Shown here piece by piece: positions 26,809-34,115 of a stretch of DNA of 64,000 nucleotides. Made by a program: the position numbers and the translations under genes. Each line of letters begins with the position of its first letter. Position 1 is the first letter of the stretch. The stretch is from Streptomyces violaceoruber (GTDB lineage Bacteria; Actinomycetota; Actinomycetes; Streptomycetales; Streptomycetaceae): positions 5,766,001 to 5,830,000 of the forward strand of contig NZ_CP137734.1 of NCBI RefSeq assembly GCF_033406955.1, given 5' to 3'. A model generated the notes under the pieces. That model had not been told where the DNA came from, ran no database searches, and was given only the letters and a program-made list of their open reading frames with translations.

Positions 26809-27591
26809 ATGCCCGACATATCGCTGACCACGGTCGTCCTGCTCTGCCTCGCCGCACTCGCGGCCGGCTGGATCGACGCCGTGGTCGGCGGCGGCGGCCT
26901 CCTGCTGCTGCCCGCGCTCCTGCTCGGCCTGCCCTCCGGCACCCCGGCCGCGCACGCGCTCGGCACCAACAAGGCGGTCGCCATCGTCGGCACCACCGGC
27001 GCGGCGGTGACGTACGCCCGCAAGGCACCGGTGGACGTGCGCACCGCCGTACGCATCGGCCTGGCGGCGCTGGCCGGGTCCTCGGGCGGCGCCTTCTTCG
27101 CCGCCGGGATGAGCACCGAGGTCCTGAAACCGGTGATCATGGTGGTGCTGCTCGCGGTCGCCGCCTTCGTGATCTTCCGCCCCGCCTTCGGCACCGCGCC
27201 CGCCACCGGCCCGGCCACCCGCCGCCGGATCCTCGCCGCGATCGGTCTCGCGGGCCTCGGCATCGGCTTCTACGACGGCCTCGTCGGCCCCGGCACCGGA
27301 ACCTTCCTGGTCCTGGCCCTCACCGCGCTGCTCCACCTGGACCTGGTGACCGCCTCCGCCACCGCCAAGATCGTCAACTGCTGCACCAACGCCGGCGCCC
27401 TCGCCACCTTCGCCTGGCAGGGCGCGGTGCTGTGGCAGCTGGCCGTCCTGATGGCCGCCTTCAACCTGGCCGGCGGCATGTTCGGCGCCCACACGGCCCT
27501 CAAGAGGGGCAGCGGCTTCGTCCGCGTCGTCCTGCTGACGGTCGTCTTCGCCCTGGTGGCGAACCTGGCGTGGGAGCAGTGGGTGGCCTGA
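26809..27591 (+). CDS. TauE/SafE-family membrane permease
   Basis: 260 residues with about eight hydrophobic helices and the two TauE/SafE repeats: AAGWIDAVVGGGGLLLLPAL in the first half and GIGFYDGLVGPGTGTFLVLA in the second. Members export or import small sulfonates, sulfite or similar anions. It is divergent from the nir operon across a 176-base spacer that includes the GlnR-like boxes, so co-regulation with nitrogen assimilation is possible. Nitrite or sulfite export is conceivable but not shown. Confidence 0.85.
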   Translation: MPDISLTTVVLLCLAALAAGWIDAVVGGGGLLLLPALLLGLPSGTPAAHALGTNKAVAIVGTTGAAVTYARKAPVDVRTAVRIGLAALAGSSGGAFFAAGMSTEVLKPVIMVVLLAVAAFVIFRPAFGTAPATGPATRRRILAAIGLAGLGIGFYDGLVGPGTGTFLVLALTALLHLDLVTASATAKIVNCCTNAGALATFAWQGAVLWQLAVLMAAFNLAGGMFGAHTALKRGSGFVRVVLLTVVFALVANLAWEQWVA

Positions 27592-27608
27592 GCCCTTTGA
27601 CGCGGGGG

Positions 27609-27641
27609 CCGGCAGGAGGCCCCGGGAGGCACTCCTGCCGG
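27609..27641. terminator. Hairpin between convergent permease and glycosidase genes
   Basis: A perfect 10-bp stem, CCGGCAGGAG and CTCCTGCCGG, with a 13-base loop lies between the stop codons at 27591 and 27649. It is probably a shared terminator. Confidence 0.65.
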
Positions 27642-27648
27642 TGAGGTG

Positions 27649-28962
27649 TCAGTCGGCGTAGTGGCCGTAGCCGCCGTGGCCGATGTAGAGGCTGTCCGCC
27701 ACCGGGCGTTCGCCCGTGCTGTCCGACGGGCGATTGACGACGGCCTGCTCGACGACGAGGGTGGTGGAGCCGCCGCCGTCCATGTTCAGGCCGTCCACCG
27801 CGCCCAGGTCGAGCAGGATGCGGGCGAACTCGTCGAGAGTGACGCCGTTGCGGCCGGACTTGCCGGTCGCGGTGACGAAGAGGGTGCGGCCCGGGCCGTC
27901 GACGGCTATGGCGCTGCGCGGGTCGACGGCGGTGTTCTGCCCGGTGTAGGCGTACTGGGCGTTGTGCACCAAGGGGTAGTGGCCGTTGACGACGTCGACC
28001 GAGGAGTCCAGGGGGATGTCGTCGCCGAAGCGCTCGTCGTGGAGGCGTTCCTCGAAGGCCAGATCGGTACCCGGGGTGGCGTGGGCGCGCAGCCAGTCGG
28101 CGCCCGTGCCGGTGCCCTGGAGCACGCGTCCGCCGGTGGGGACGGTGACGCCGCCCCGGCCGTTCGGGTTCAGCGACAGCACCGTGCCGTCGGCCGCGAC
28201 GACCGCCTCGGCGCCGGGGTCGTCGTCCTCGGTGAAGCGGGCGTCGGCGTCGGGCACCGGCGTAGGCGCCTTGAACCGGGAGGTGAAGGCGATGATCTCG
28301 GAGGCGTCGGCGAAGACGCCGCCGCCGATCGAGCGGTCCGCGGTGGCTCCCGAGCCCTGGGCGCAGCCGGTCATCCAGCCGGGGTGCCGGTTGACGCCGT
28401 CCAGTGGCATCGGGGCGGCGCCGGGAGCGGTCACCGCCAGGTGGGTGGTGAAGTCGCCGATGTAGGGGCGGCCGTGCTGGATCAGCGCGGCCTCGCCCCG
28501 GCCCGCCGCCGAGCAGGACGCGCTCTGCACGACACCTTCTTGGACGGATATGCCCATGAACGCCAAGGTGTCGCCCTGGCGGTACCAGAACCCGCCGTTG
28601 AGCCCGGCGTGCGGCCACCGGGGGGCGTAGCCGGTGGTGGACTTCAGCATGTCCGTGGTCTTCTCGGCCCGCGCGCCGGAGGTGCCCGCGGTGCTCTCGA
28701 CGGTCAGGGGGGCTGCGTCCGGGTCGGCCCGCAGGACGTGGACGACGCGGTCGTCGTCGGGGTTCTGGTAGGTGAACAGCGTGAGACCGGGCCCGGGGGA
28801 CGCGGTCGTCCGGGTGTAGCCGGGGCTGGTGATCAGGGAAGTCGGCTCGTCCTGCCGGGACTCGGCGGAGGCGCGGGGCAGGCCGAGGCCGAGCAGCAGG
28901 GCCGCGGTGAAGAGGACGACCGCGCGGCGGTGCACGGCGGGACCCGGGAGCTTCTTCGTCAT
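27649..28962 (-). CDS. Secreted phosphodiester glycosidase (NAGPA/DUF2233 type)
   Basis: 437 residues. The signal peptide (MTKKLPGPAVHRRAVVLFTA to ASA-E) is followed by an exported domain. The conserved end GLNMDGGGSTTLVV and the segment HAGLNGGFWYRQGDTLAFMG are hallmarks of the family containing the mammalian enzyme that uncovers mannose-6-phosphate and bacterial phosphodiester glycosidases. It probably cleaves N-acetylglucosamine or similar sugars linked by phosphodiester bonds, for example in wall teichoic acids. It sits 2 bases downstream of the I36-type gene, so the two are one operon. The start at 28962 gives a clean signal peptide. Confidence 0.82.
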   Translation of the reverse strand: MTKKLPGPAVHRRAVVLFTAALLLGLGLPRASAESRQDEPTSLITSPGYTRTTASPGPGLTLFTYQNPDDDRVVHVLRADPDAAPLTVESTAGTSGARAEKTTDMLKSTTGYAPRWPHAGLNGGFWYRQGDTLAFMGISVQEGVVQSASCSAAGRGEAALIQHGRPYIGDFTTHLAVTAPGAAPMPLDGVNRHPGWMTGCAQGSGATADRSIGGGVFADASEIIAFTSRFKAPTPVPDADARFTEDDDPGAEAVVAADGTVLSLNPNGRGGVTVPTGGRVLQGTGTGADWLRAHATPGTDLAFEERLHDERFGDDIPLDSSVDVVNGHYPLVHNAQYAYTGQNTAVDPRSAIAVDGPGRTLFVTATGKSGRNGVTLDEFARILLDLGAVDGLNMDGGGSTTLVVEQAVVNRPSDSTGERPVADSLYIGHGGYGHYAD

Positions 28963-28964
28963 GG

Positions 28965-29675
28965 TCAGCACTCCGAGGTCGAGTCGACGAACTTGTGGGA
29001 GCTGAAGGTCGGGGCGTAGGGGGCGGGCACCGTGGTGCTGTCGCCCCTGAGGACCACGTACGCGTCGTAGTCCCGGCCGTCGATGGTCCACGTACTCGTG
29101 TAGTCGGGGGCCCGGAAGAAGCAGACGTGCTGTCCCGTGCGGTTCCACACGGACACCACCTTGTTGTCCCACGCCGCGCCGTAGCCGGGGTTGTCGGCGG
29201 TGGAGACGGTGGCTTCACCGCGTCCGCCGGGCTCCGCGAAGAGGCACAGGCGGCCGTCGGTGCAGCGCTCGAAGCCGGTCCAGCAACCGGACTTGGCCTT
29301 GGCCAGCTTGTGGGAGCTCACGTCGCCGGTGAGGTCGACCGACCCCAGGGACAGATCGCCCCGGAATCCGGGCCGCAGCGCCTGGATGCCACCACCGTAG
29401 GAGGCGTCCGCGTAGACGCACGCCCAGTACGGGGTGTTGTTCCAGGCCGAGACGGCCTTGTCGTCGCGGTCGGCGCCGTAGGTCTGGCCGTCGTCGTCGG
29501 GGCCGGCCGCCCAGGCCGTGCCGGAGCCGTCGGCGGCCGTGTAGAGGCAGAACTGACCGGTGGAGCAGTCCTGCCAGCCGTCGGCACCGGCCGGCAGTGC
29601 CCGGTAGGTGGCGAAGACGCCTATGAGGGCCAGCAGGGTGGCCAGGACCGCGCCACGCGAAGTAGTCGAATGCAT
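28965..29675 (-). CDS. Secreted double peptidase-inhibitor I36/crystallin-fold protein
   Basis: 236 residues. A signal peptide-like helix at about 8-30 is followed by two tandem copies of a beta-gamma-crystallin/I36 domain. The first is around CSTGQFCLYTAADGSGTAW to VYADASYGGG, the second around CTDGRLCLFAEPGGRGEATV to FFRAPDYTSTW. Both have the WNNTPYW / WNRTGQH strand and a Cys pair. I36 members include the Streptomyces metalloproteinase inhibitor SMPI; crystallin-fold relatives bind calcium. It is first in a two-gene operon with the secreted phosphodiester glycosidase. Whether it inhibits proteases or binds a wall polymer is unknown. Confidence 0.8.
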   Translation of the reverse strand: MHSTTSRGAVLATLLALIGVFATYRALPAGADGWQDCSTGQFCLYTAADGSGTAWAAGPDDDGQTYGADRDDKAVSAWNNTPYWACVYADASYGGGIQALRPGFRGDLSLGSVDLTGDVSSHKLAKAKSGCWTGFERCTDGRLCLFAEPGGRGEATVSTADNPGYGAAWDNKVVSVWNRTGQHVCFFRAPDYTSTWTIDGRDYDAYVVLRGDSTTVPAPYAPTFSSHKFVDSTSEC

Positions 29676-29693
29676 TCGCCGATCTTCACAGGA

Positions 29694-30629
29694 TCAGCAG
29701 GTCTTATCCATGACGTGATCGGATCTCGTGGAGGCCGCGGTCCGGCGCAGGTTCAGGAGTTCCACCGCCCCCGTCGTGTCCTCGGTCCCGTGCCCCTCGG
29801 CGAGCCACCGCTCCAGCAGCGCCGTGTACGGCGTCAGCAGCTCCGGGCTCACCCCCTGCTCCGCCGCCGTGCGCAGCAGCGTCGCGTTGCCCGCCACCTG
29901 CATCGCGAGGTTGGAGACGACGTCCTTGGCGTAGTCGCCGCTCTCGATCCGGTCGGCCGCCGGACGGGCGGAGCCGGTCATCGCGCCGAGCCACGACACC
30001 AGCAGCGGCGCGAAGTCCCTCGGGGCGATGTCCTCCGGGCCGATCAGCGCGAAGGCGTGCATGATGCCCGCGAACATGCCGCTCATCGCGCTCAGCAGTG
30101 CCACGTCGTGCAGCGCCGCATAGCCCGCGTCCTGGCCCACGTAACGGGTGCCGGCCGGGACGGCGAGGGTGTCCCGGTGCTCCTCGAACAGCTCGGCGGA
30201 GCCGCTGTAGAAGACGTACCCGCCGGACTCCGGGGATCCGATCATCGGCGGTACGGCCATGATCCCGCCGTCCAGGAAGCGGGCGCCGCGTTCCCGCGCC
30301 CACCCGGCGCGGGCGCGGCCCTCGGCGGGCGTCCCGGTGGTGAGGTTCACCAGGTCCCGCCCGGTCAGGCCGGCCCCGTCCAGGGCCGCGCCGACCGAGG
30401 CGTCGTCGAGCAGGCAGACGATCACCAGGCGGCTCGCGGCCACCGCCTCGGCGGCGCTCGCGGCGACGGCCGCCCCCTCGGCGGCGAGGGCCCCGGTGCG
30501 GGCGGTGGTGCGGTTCCAGACGGTCACGGGGTGGCCCGCGGCGAGCCAGGCGCGGACCAGGGCGGTGCCCATGGCGCCGGTGCCGAGGACGGTGAGCGGA
30601 ATACGGGCGGCGGGTGTCTTGTCAGTCAT
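29694..30629 (-). CDS. NADPH-dependent imine-reductase-family oxidoreductase
   Basis: 311 residues. The N-terminal Rossmann domain has VLGTGAMGTALVRAWLAAGH followed by PVTVWNRT; the GHxVTVWNR motif is typical of imine reductases/reductive aminases. The C-terminal dimer domain carries YVFYSGSAELF, GQDAGYAALHDVALLSAMSG and HAFALIG, matching the same family. It would reduce cyclic imines or couple ketones and amines; beta-hydroxyacid dehydrogenases are related but lack these motifs. The gene is divergent from an HxlR regulator with an operator-like palindrome between, so it is probably inducible. The start at 30629 (MTDKTPAARI) precedes the nucleotide fold at the usual distance. Confidence 0.83.
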   Translation of the reverse strand: MTDKTPAARIPLTVLGTGAMGTALVRAWLAAGHPVTVWNRTTARTGALAAEGAAVAASAAEAVAASRLVIVCLLDDASVGAALDGAGLTGRDLVNLTTGTPAEGRARAGWARERGARFLDGGIMAVPPMIGSPESGGYVFYSGSAELFEEHRDTLAVPAGTRYVGQDAGYAALHDVALLSAMSGMFAGIMHAFALIGPEDIAPRDFAPLLVSWLGAMTGSARPAADRIESGDYAKDVVSNLAMQVAGNATLLRTAAEQGVSPELLTPYTALLERWLAEGHGTEDTTGAVELLNLRRTAASTRSDHVMDKTC

Positions 30630-30663
30630 GGTGATCAGGTTCCGACGGGGCCGGTGACCGCTC

Positions 30664-30675
30664 AAGTACCTACTT
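30664..30675. promoter_or_regulatory. HxlR-type operator palindrome
   Basis: AAGTACCTACTT, between the divergent imine reductase (start 30629) and HxlR regulator (start 30737), has the AAGTA/TACTT half-sites usually found at operators of HxlR-family regulators. It probably controls both genes. Confidence 0.65.
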
Positions 30676-30736
30676 CGGAGTGGGTGGTTACCCCGGCGGA
30701 AGCGTGCAGGCAGCGGGCAGGGACGGGGTGACGGGT

Positions 30737-31126
30737 ATGGGGACGGCACGGCGGCCGGGGGCGTACCACTGCGGGGTCGACGCGGCGATGGACGTGATCG
30801 GCGGGAAGTGGAAGGTACTGATCCTGTGGGCCCTCGGCGAGGGGATGTACCGTTTCGGCGCGCTGCGCCGCGCGCTGCCGGGCGTCACCGAGAAGGTGCT
30901 CGCCGCGCAGCTGCGGGAGCTGGAGGCCGACGGCATCGTGCACCGCGAGGAGTACGCCGAGGTGCCGCCCCGCGTGGAGTACTCGCTGACCGCCCGGGGC
31001 GTCGCCCTCAACGAGGCGCTGGTGCCGCTCGGCGCGTGGGGGAAGGCGCACGTGCTGAGCGCGTCACCGGCTCCCGGTCAGGTGGGCGAAGACGACCACG
31101 TTGCCCTGGTAGCCGGTACTGCGTGA
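30737..31126 (+). CDS. HxlR-family transcriptional regulator
   Basis: 129 residues, one winged-helix HxlR domain: YHCGVDAAMDVIGGKWKVLI, then LRRALPGVTEKVLAAQLREL, then the wing EVPPRVEYSLTARG. The Cys near position 13 is the conserved N-terminal Cys used for redox or electrophile sensing in several members. It is divergent to the imine-reductase gene. The ATG at 30737 places this Cys at the usual distance; an in-frame ATG at 30680 would add a non-conserved tail. The last 63 bases overlap the 3' end of the oppositely oriented sortase gene. Confidence 0.87.
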   Translation: MGTARRPGAYHCGVDAAMDVIGGKWKVLILWALGEGMYRFGALRRALPGVTEKVLAAQLRELEADGIVHREEYAEVPPRVEYSLTARGVALNEALVPLGAWGKAHVLSASPAPGQVGEDDHVALVAGTA

Positions 31127-31696
31127 GTAGGGGCCGCCGCAGGTGATGACCCGCAGTTCGGGGCGGTCGGCGGCGCCGTAGACCTTCTCGTCGGGGAAGG
31201 CGTCGGCGGCGTAGACCTCCACCGCGTCCACCGTGAACACGGCGACGCCGCCGTCGCGCCGGTCGATCTCGATCGCCGAGCCCTTCTCCAGGGCGCCGAG
31301 GCGGTAGAAGACGGCGGGGCCCTCCGCGTTGTCGACGTGCCCGGCGACGATCGCGGTGCCCGTCTCGCCGGGGGTGGTGCCGGCCTCGTACCAGCCGGCG
31401 AGGTTCTTCTTCTCGGCGGGCGGCACGTCCAGGCTGCCCGTCCCGGTCAGGCCCAGGCCGGTCAGCGGGGCGTCCACGCCGATCGCCGGGATGCGGACCC
31501 GGTCCGGCGGGGAGGGCGGCAGCGCCGGTGCGGCCGCGCCCCGGTCGGCGTGCCCGGCCCGGTCGGTGGTGCCGGACTGCGCGGCCGACGGTTGCGGCGG
31601 GGCGTCGGTACGGGAGCCGCCCAGCAGCAGCCATCCGCCCGAGCAGAGGGCGACCGCGGTGACGGCCGCTATCGCGGTGTCCTTGACCCTGCGCAT
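31064..31696 (-). CDS. Class F sortase
   Basis: 210 residues. An N-terminal membrane anchor (about 5-27) and a Pro/Ala/Ser linker precede the sortase barrel from about residue 65. The catalytic His is in IVAGHVDN, the Cys in VITCGGPYSRST, followed by the Arg-containing strand before NVVVFAHL. This short class F (actinobacterial) form cleaves a sorting motif and transpeptidates surface proteins or acts as a housekeeping enzyme. The gene upstream on the same strand encodes a secreted protein with a C-terminal anchor, a likely partner. The start at 31696 gives the normal anchor. Confidence 0.9.
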   Translation of the reverse strand: MRRVKDTAIAAVTAVALCSGGWLLLGGSRTDAPPQPSAAQSGTTDRAGHADRGAAAPALPPSPPDRVRIPAIGVDAPLTGLGLTGTGSLDVPPAEKKNLAGWYEAGTTPGETGTAIVAGHVDNAEGPAVFYRLGALEKGSAIEIDRRDGGVAVFTVDAVEVYAADAFPDEKVYGAADRPELRVITCGGPYSRSTGYQGNVVVFAHLTGSR

Positions 31697-31814
31697 GACG
31701 TCCCCTCTCCCTCGGATCCCTGGGACCCCCTGCCCCCTCCGGGCCGCGAGGGGCGTCGGACCCGGAGGGGGTGGGGAAGTGCGGTACCGGCGGACGGGCA
31801 GCGGAGGGTGCCCG

Positions 31815-32357
31815 TCAGATCCCGTCGCCTCTCGCCCGGCGATGCAGGAGCCAGGTACCGCCCGCGGCGGCGACGGCGAGAGCCGCCACGCCGGCCGCGG
31901 TCTGCACGGGGTCGGTGCCAAGAGCGCCGCCGACCCCCGTCTTCACGCTTCCCTTGGGGTACACCTGCTCGGCGGCCGAGGACAGCGTGACCACCAGGTC
32001 ACCCGTCACCCGCCGCTCGTCGTCCCCACAGGTCGCGACGATCTCGTACGTCCCCGGCTGCGCGCTCGGCGGCACCTCGAAGCGGCCGGTCGCCTCCCCC
32101 TCGCCGGTGCCCGGCGCCAGCGGGAACGCACCCGCGCCGACCGCGCTGGCGTCGCCCGCCGCCGAGCCGCCCTCTCCGCACACCGCGGTCGTCACCACGG
32201 CCCGGTCGCCCGGCACGACCGAGGCCGGATACACCGTCAGGCCGCCGGTGGAGGCGGCATCCCCGGCGTACACCGGGGCCGCGGTGGCCGCGGTGGTCAG
32301 ACCGACGGCCGCGGCGGCGAGCGCGGTACCGGTCAGCAGGCGGGCGGTACGTCGCAT
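31815..32357 (-). CDS. Exported C-terminally anchored protein, likely sortase partner
   Basis: 180 residues. A signal peptide (MRRTARLLTGTALAAAAVGL to YAG) is followed by a beta-rich domain (VYPASVVPGDRAVVTTAVCG, GTYEIVATCGDDERRVTGDL) with two Cys. The end has VKTGVGGALGTD, a membrane helix (AAGVAALAVAAAGGTWLLH) and a basic tail RRARGDG. That is a sortase-signal architecture, but with VKTG in place of LPXTG. It sits 118 bases upstream of a class F sortase on the same strand. I do not recognise a named family for the ectodomain. Confidence 0.8.
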   Translation of the reverse strand: MRRTARLLTGTALAAAAVGLTTAATAAPVYAGDAASTGGLTVYPASVVPGDRAVVTTAVCGEGGSAAGDASAVGAGAFPLAPGTGEGEATGRFEVPPSAQPGTYEIVATCGDDERRVTGDLVVTLSSAAEQVYPKGSVKTGVGGALGTDPVQTAAGVAALAVAAAGGTWLLHRRARGDGI

Positions 32358-32484
32358 CGGTGCTCCTTTGAGCTCTTCGGTGGCCCCTGCCCTACCGAGG
32401 AAAGGCGCACCGGCCCCGGCCCGCTCCCCGGGCGGGTGTGAACGGGTGACCGGTGCCTCCGAACGGGCCCGGGAGCGAGGCGGC

Positions 32485-32515
32485 TTGACCTCAAGCAAAC
32501 TTGAGGTACCAGGCT
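32485..32515 (+). promoter_or_regulatory. SoxR box in a MerR-type promoter
   Basis: CCTCAAG-CAAA-CTTGAGG (32489-32506) is a perfect 7-bp inverted repeat and matches the SoxR operator CCTCAAGTTNACTTGAGG closely. It sits in a 19-base spacer between TTGACC (32485) and a -10-like CAGGCT (32510-32515), the long spacer used by MerR-family activators. The start codon at 32523 is only 8 bases from the -10, so the transcript is probably leaderless. Confidence 0.82.
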
Positions 32516-32522
32516 CTCCCGC

Positions 32523-33155
32523 ATGAACACCATGAACACCATGAACGCCATGAACACCGCGACCACGGTGAACACGACGACCGCACCGCTCCGCGTCACC
32601 CTGCTCGTCGGCAGCAACCGCCACGGCCGCTTCGGCCCCGTCGTCGCCGACTGGCTCCTGGACCACCTCCGGGCCCACGACGACCTGGTCCCCGAGGTGG
32701 TGGACGTCGCCGGGACCGCCCTGCCCACCACACTCGCCCCGACCCCGGAAGCGACCGCCGCGCTGGCGGAGATCACCCCGAAACTGGCGGACGCCGACGC
32801 GTTCGTCGTACTGACCCCCGAGTACAACCACTCGTTCCCGGCGGGTCTGAAGAACGTCATCGACTGGCACTTCACCGAGTGGCGGGCCAAGCCCGTCGGC
32901 CTGGTCTCCTACGGTGGCCTGGCCGGCGGTCTGCGGGCCGCGGAGCACCTGCGCCAGGTCTTCGCCGAACTGCACGCCGTCACCGTCCGCGACACCGTCT
33001 CCTTCCACAACGCGGGCGCGTCCTTCGACGGCGAGGGCAGGCTTCGGGACCCGTCCGGTCCGGACGCGGCGGCCAAGACGATGCTCGACCAGCTGGTGTG
33101 GTGGGGACGCGCCCTGCGGGAGGCGAAGGAGAAGCGGCCCTACGACGGCGCGTGA
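32523..33155 (+). CDS. NADPH-dependent FMN reductase, SoxR target
   Basis: 210 residues of flavodoxin-like fold. After an odd N-terminus made of repeated MNT (MNTMNTMNAMNTATT, from a 9-base DNA repeat), the FMN-binding motif reads LLVGSNRHGRFG, and TPEYNHSFPAGLKNVIDW and SYGGLAGGLRAAEHLRQV complete the NADPH_dep_red_FMN signature. It reduces flavins or quinones with NADPH. The SoxR box directly upstream implies induction by redox-active compounds such as actinorhodin-like quinones. From memory, the S. coelicolor counterpart in this region belongs to the SoxR regulon. The true start could be any of the clustered ATGs; the first fits a leaderless transcript. Confidence 0.9.
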   Translation: MNTMNTMNAMNTATTVNTTTAPLRVTLLVGSNRHGRFGPVVADWLLDHLRAHDDLVPEVVDVAGTALPTTLAPTPEATAALAEITPKLADADAFVVLTPEYNHSFPAGLKNVIDWHFTEWRAKPVGLVSYGGLAGGLRAAEHLRQVFAELHAVTVRDTVSFHNAGASFDGEGRLRDPSGPDAAAKTMLDQLVWWGRALREAKEKRPYDGA

Positions 33156-33175
33156 GGCGCCGCGTCAACGCCGCC

Positions 33176-33206
33176 CGGCTGCCATAGGAGCTTCCTATGG
33201 CAGCCG
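33176..33206. terminator. Perfect 14-bp hairpin after the FMN reductase
   Basis: Arms CGGCTGCCATAGGA and TCCTATGGCAGCCG pair perfectly around a 3-base loop, 21 bases after the stop codon. The following sequence has only short T runs. It is probably a terminator; the perfect symmetry and position 82 bases before the next start also allow an operator. Confidence 0.6.
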
Positions 33207-33287
33207 CTGCAATTTCGTCTTTGCCTCCCTTCAATTTCCGGACCTACCGTGTGGGGGTAATCATGCGAAGGTGAAAGGGAAAACGTC

Positions 33288-34055
33288 ATGTCCGTGAAGG
33301 AAAACGTGCCGGAGAACAGGGAACTCGCGGGAAAGCGGGCCCTGGTCACCGGCGGTACGCGCGGAATCGGAGCGGCGATCGTCCGCCGGCTCCTGGAGGC
33401 CGGCGCCGAGGTGATCACGACCGCCAGGTCGGCGACGGGCCCGGCGCCGGAGGGCGCGGGTTTCGTGCAGGCGGACGTGCGGACCCTCGCCGGGGCCGAG
33501 GCGCTCGCCGGGGCCGCGCTGGAGGCGCTCGGCGGGGTGGACATCCTGGTCCACAACGCGGGCGGGGCGCGGCCCCACAAGGACGGCCTGGTCATCCCCG
33601 ACGAGGAGTGGCTGGACACGCTGAACCTGAACCTCCTCGCGTCGGTCCGGCTGAACTCCCTTCTGGTACCGGGCATGCGGGAGCGGCGCTCGGGGGCGAT
33701 CGTGCACATCTCCTCGGCCGCGGTCGCGCCCCCGGCGCCCCCCTTCCTGCACTACCAGGCGGCGAAGGCGGCGCTGGACAACTACAGCGCCGGACTGGCC
33801 GCGACGCTGGCCCCCTCCGGCGTCCGGGTCAACACCGTCAGCCCCGGCCGGACCGCCACCCCCGGCGGGGAGGAGACCCGGGAGCACTGGGCGAGCCTCG
33901 ACGCCGGTCCGGCCCCGAGCGGCACCGCCCCGCTGGGACGCGACGGCCTGCCCGACGACATCGCCCACGCGGTGCTGTTCCTCGTGTCCGACCGGGCGGG
34001 CTGGGTGACCGGGACCAGCCTCGCCGTGGACGGCGGGGAATATCCCAGGGGCTGA
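33288..34055 (+). CDS. SDR-family oxidoreductase
   Basis: 255 residues. TGGTRGIGAAIVRRL for cofactor binding, HNAGGA, catalytic YQAAK with Ser in HISSAA, and TGTSLAVDGGEYPRG at the end define a classical SDR. Basic residues after strand 2 (TARSATG) suggest NADP(H). The ATG at 33288 follows AAAGGGAAA at good spacing. The next gene, also an SDR, begins 60 bases later on the same strand, so they are probably co-transcribed and may act in one small pathway. The substrate is unknown. Confidence 0.87.
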   Translation: MSVKENVPENRELAGKRALVTGGTRGIGAAIVRRLLEAGAEVITTARSATGPAPEGAGFVQADVRTLAGAEALAGAALEALGGVDILVHNAGGARPHKDGLVIPDEEWLDTLNLNLLASVRLNSLLVPGMRERRSGAIVHISSAAVAPPAPPFLHYQAAKAALDNYSAGLAATLAPSGVRVNTVSPGRTATPGGEETREHWASLDAGPAPSGTAPLGRDGLPDDIAHAVLFLVSDRAGWVTGTSLAVDGGEYPRG

Positions 34056-34115
34056 CATTCCAGGGGTGACCCGAAAAAAGTGAAGCTGGAAAAGTCTGCG
34101 AAAAGGGACCCGGAA

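Noticed and set aside
34080..34115. GTG start for the second tandem SDR
   Set aside because: The ATG at 34116 has a better ribosome site and places the Rossmann motif at the usual distance.
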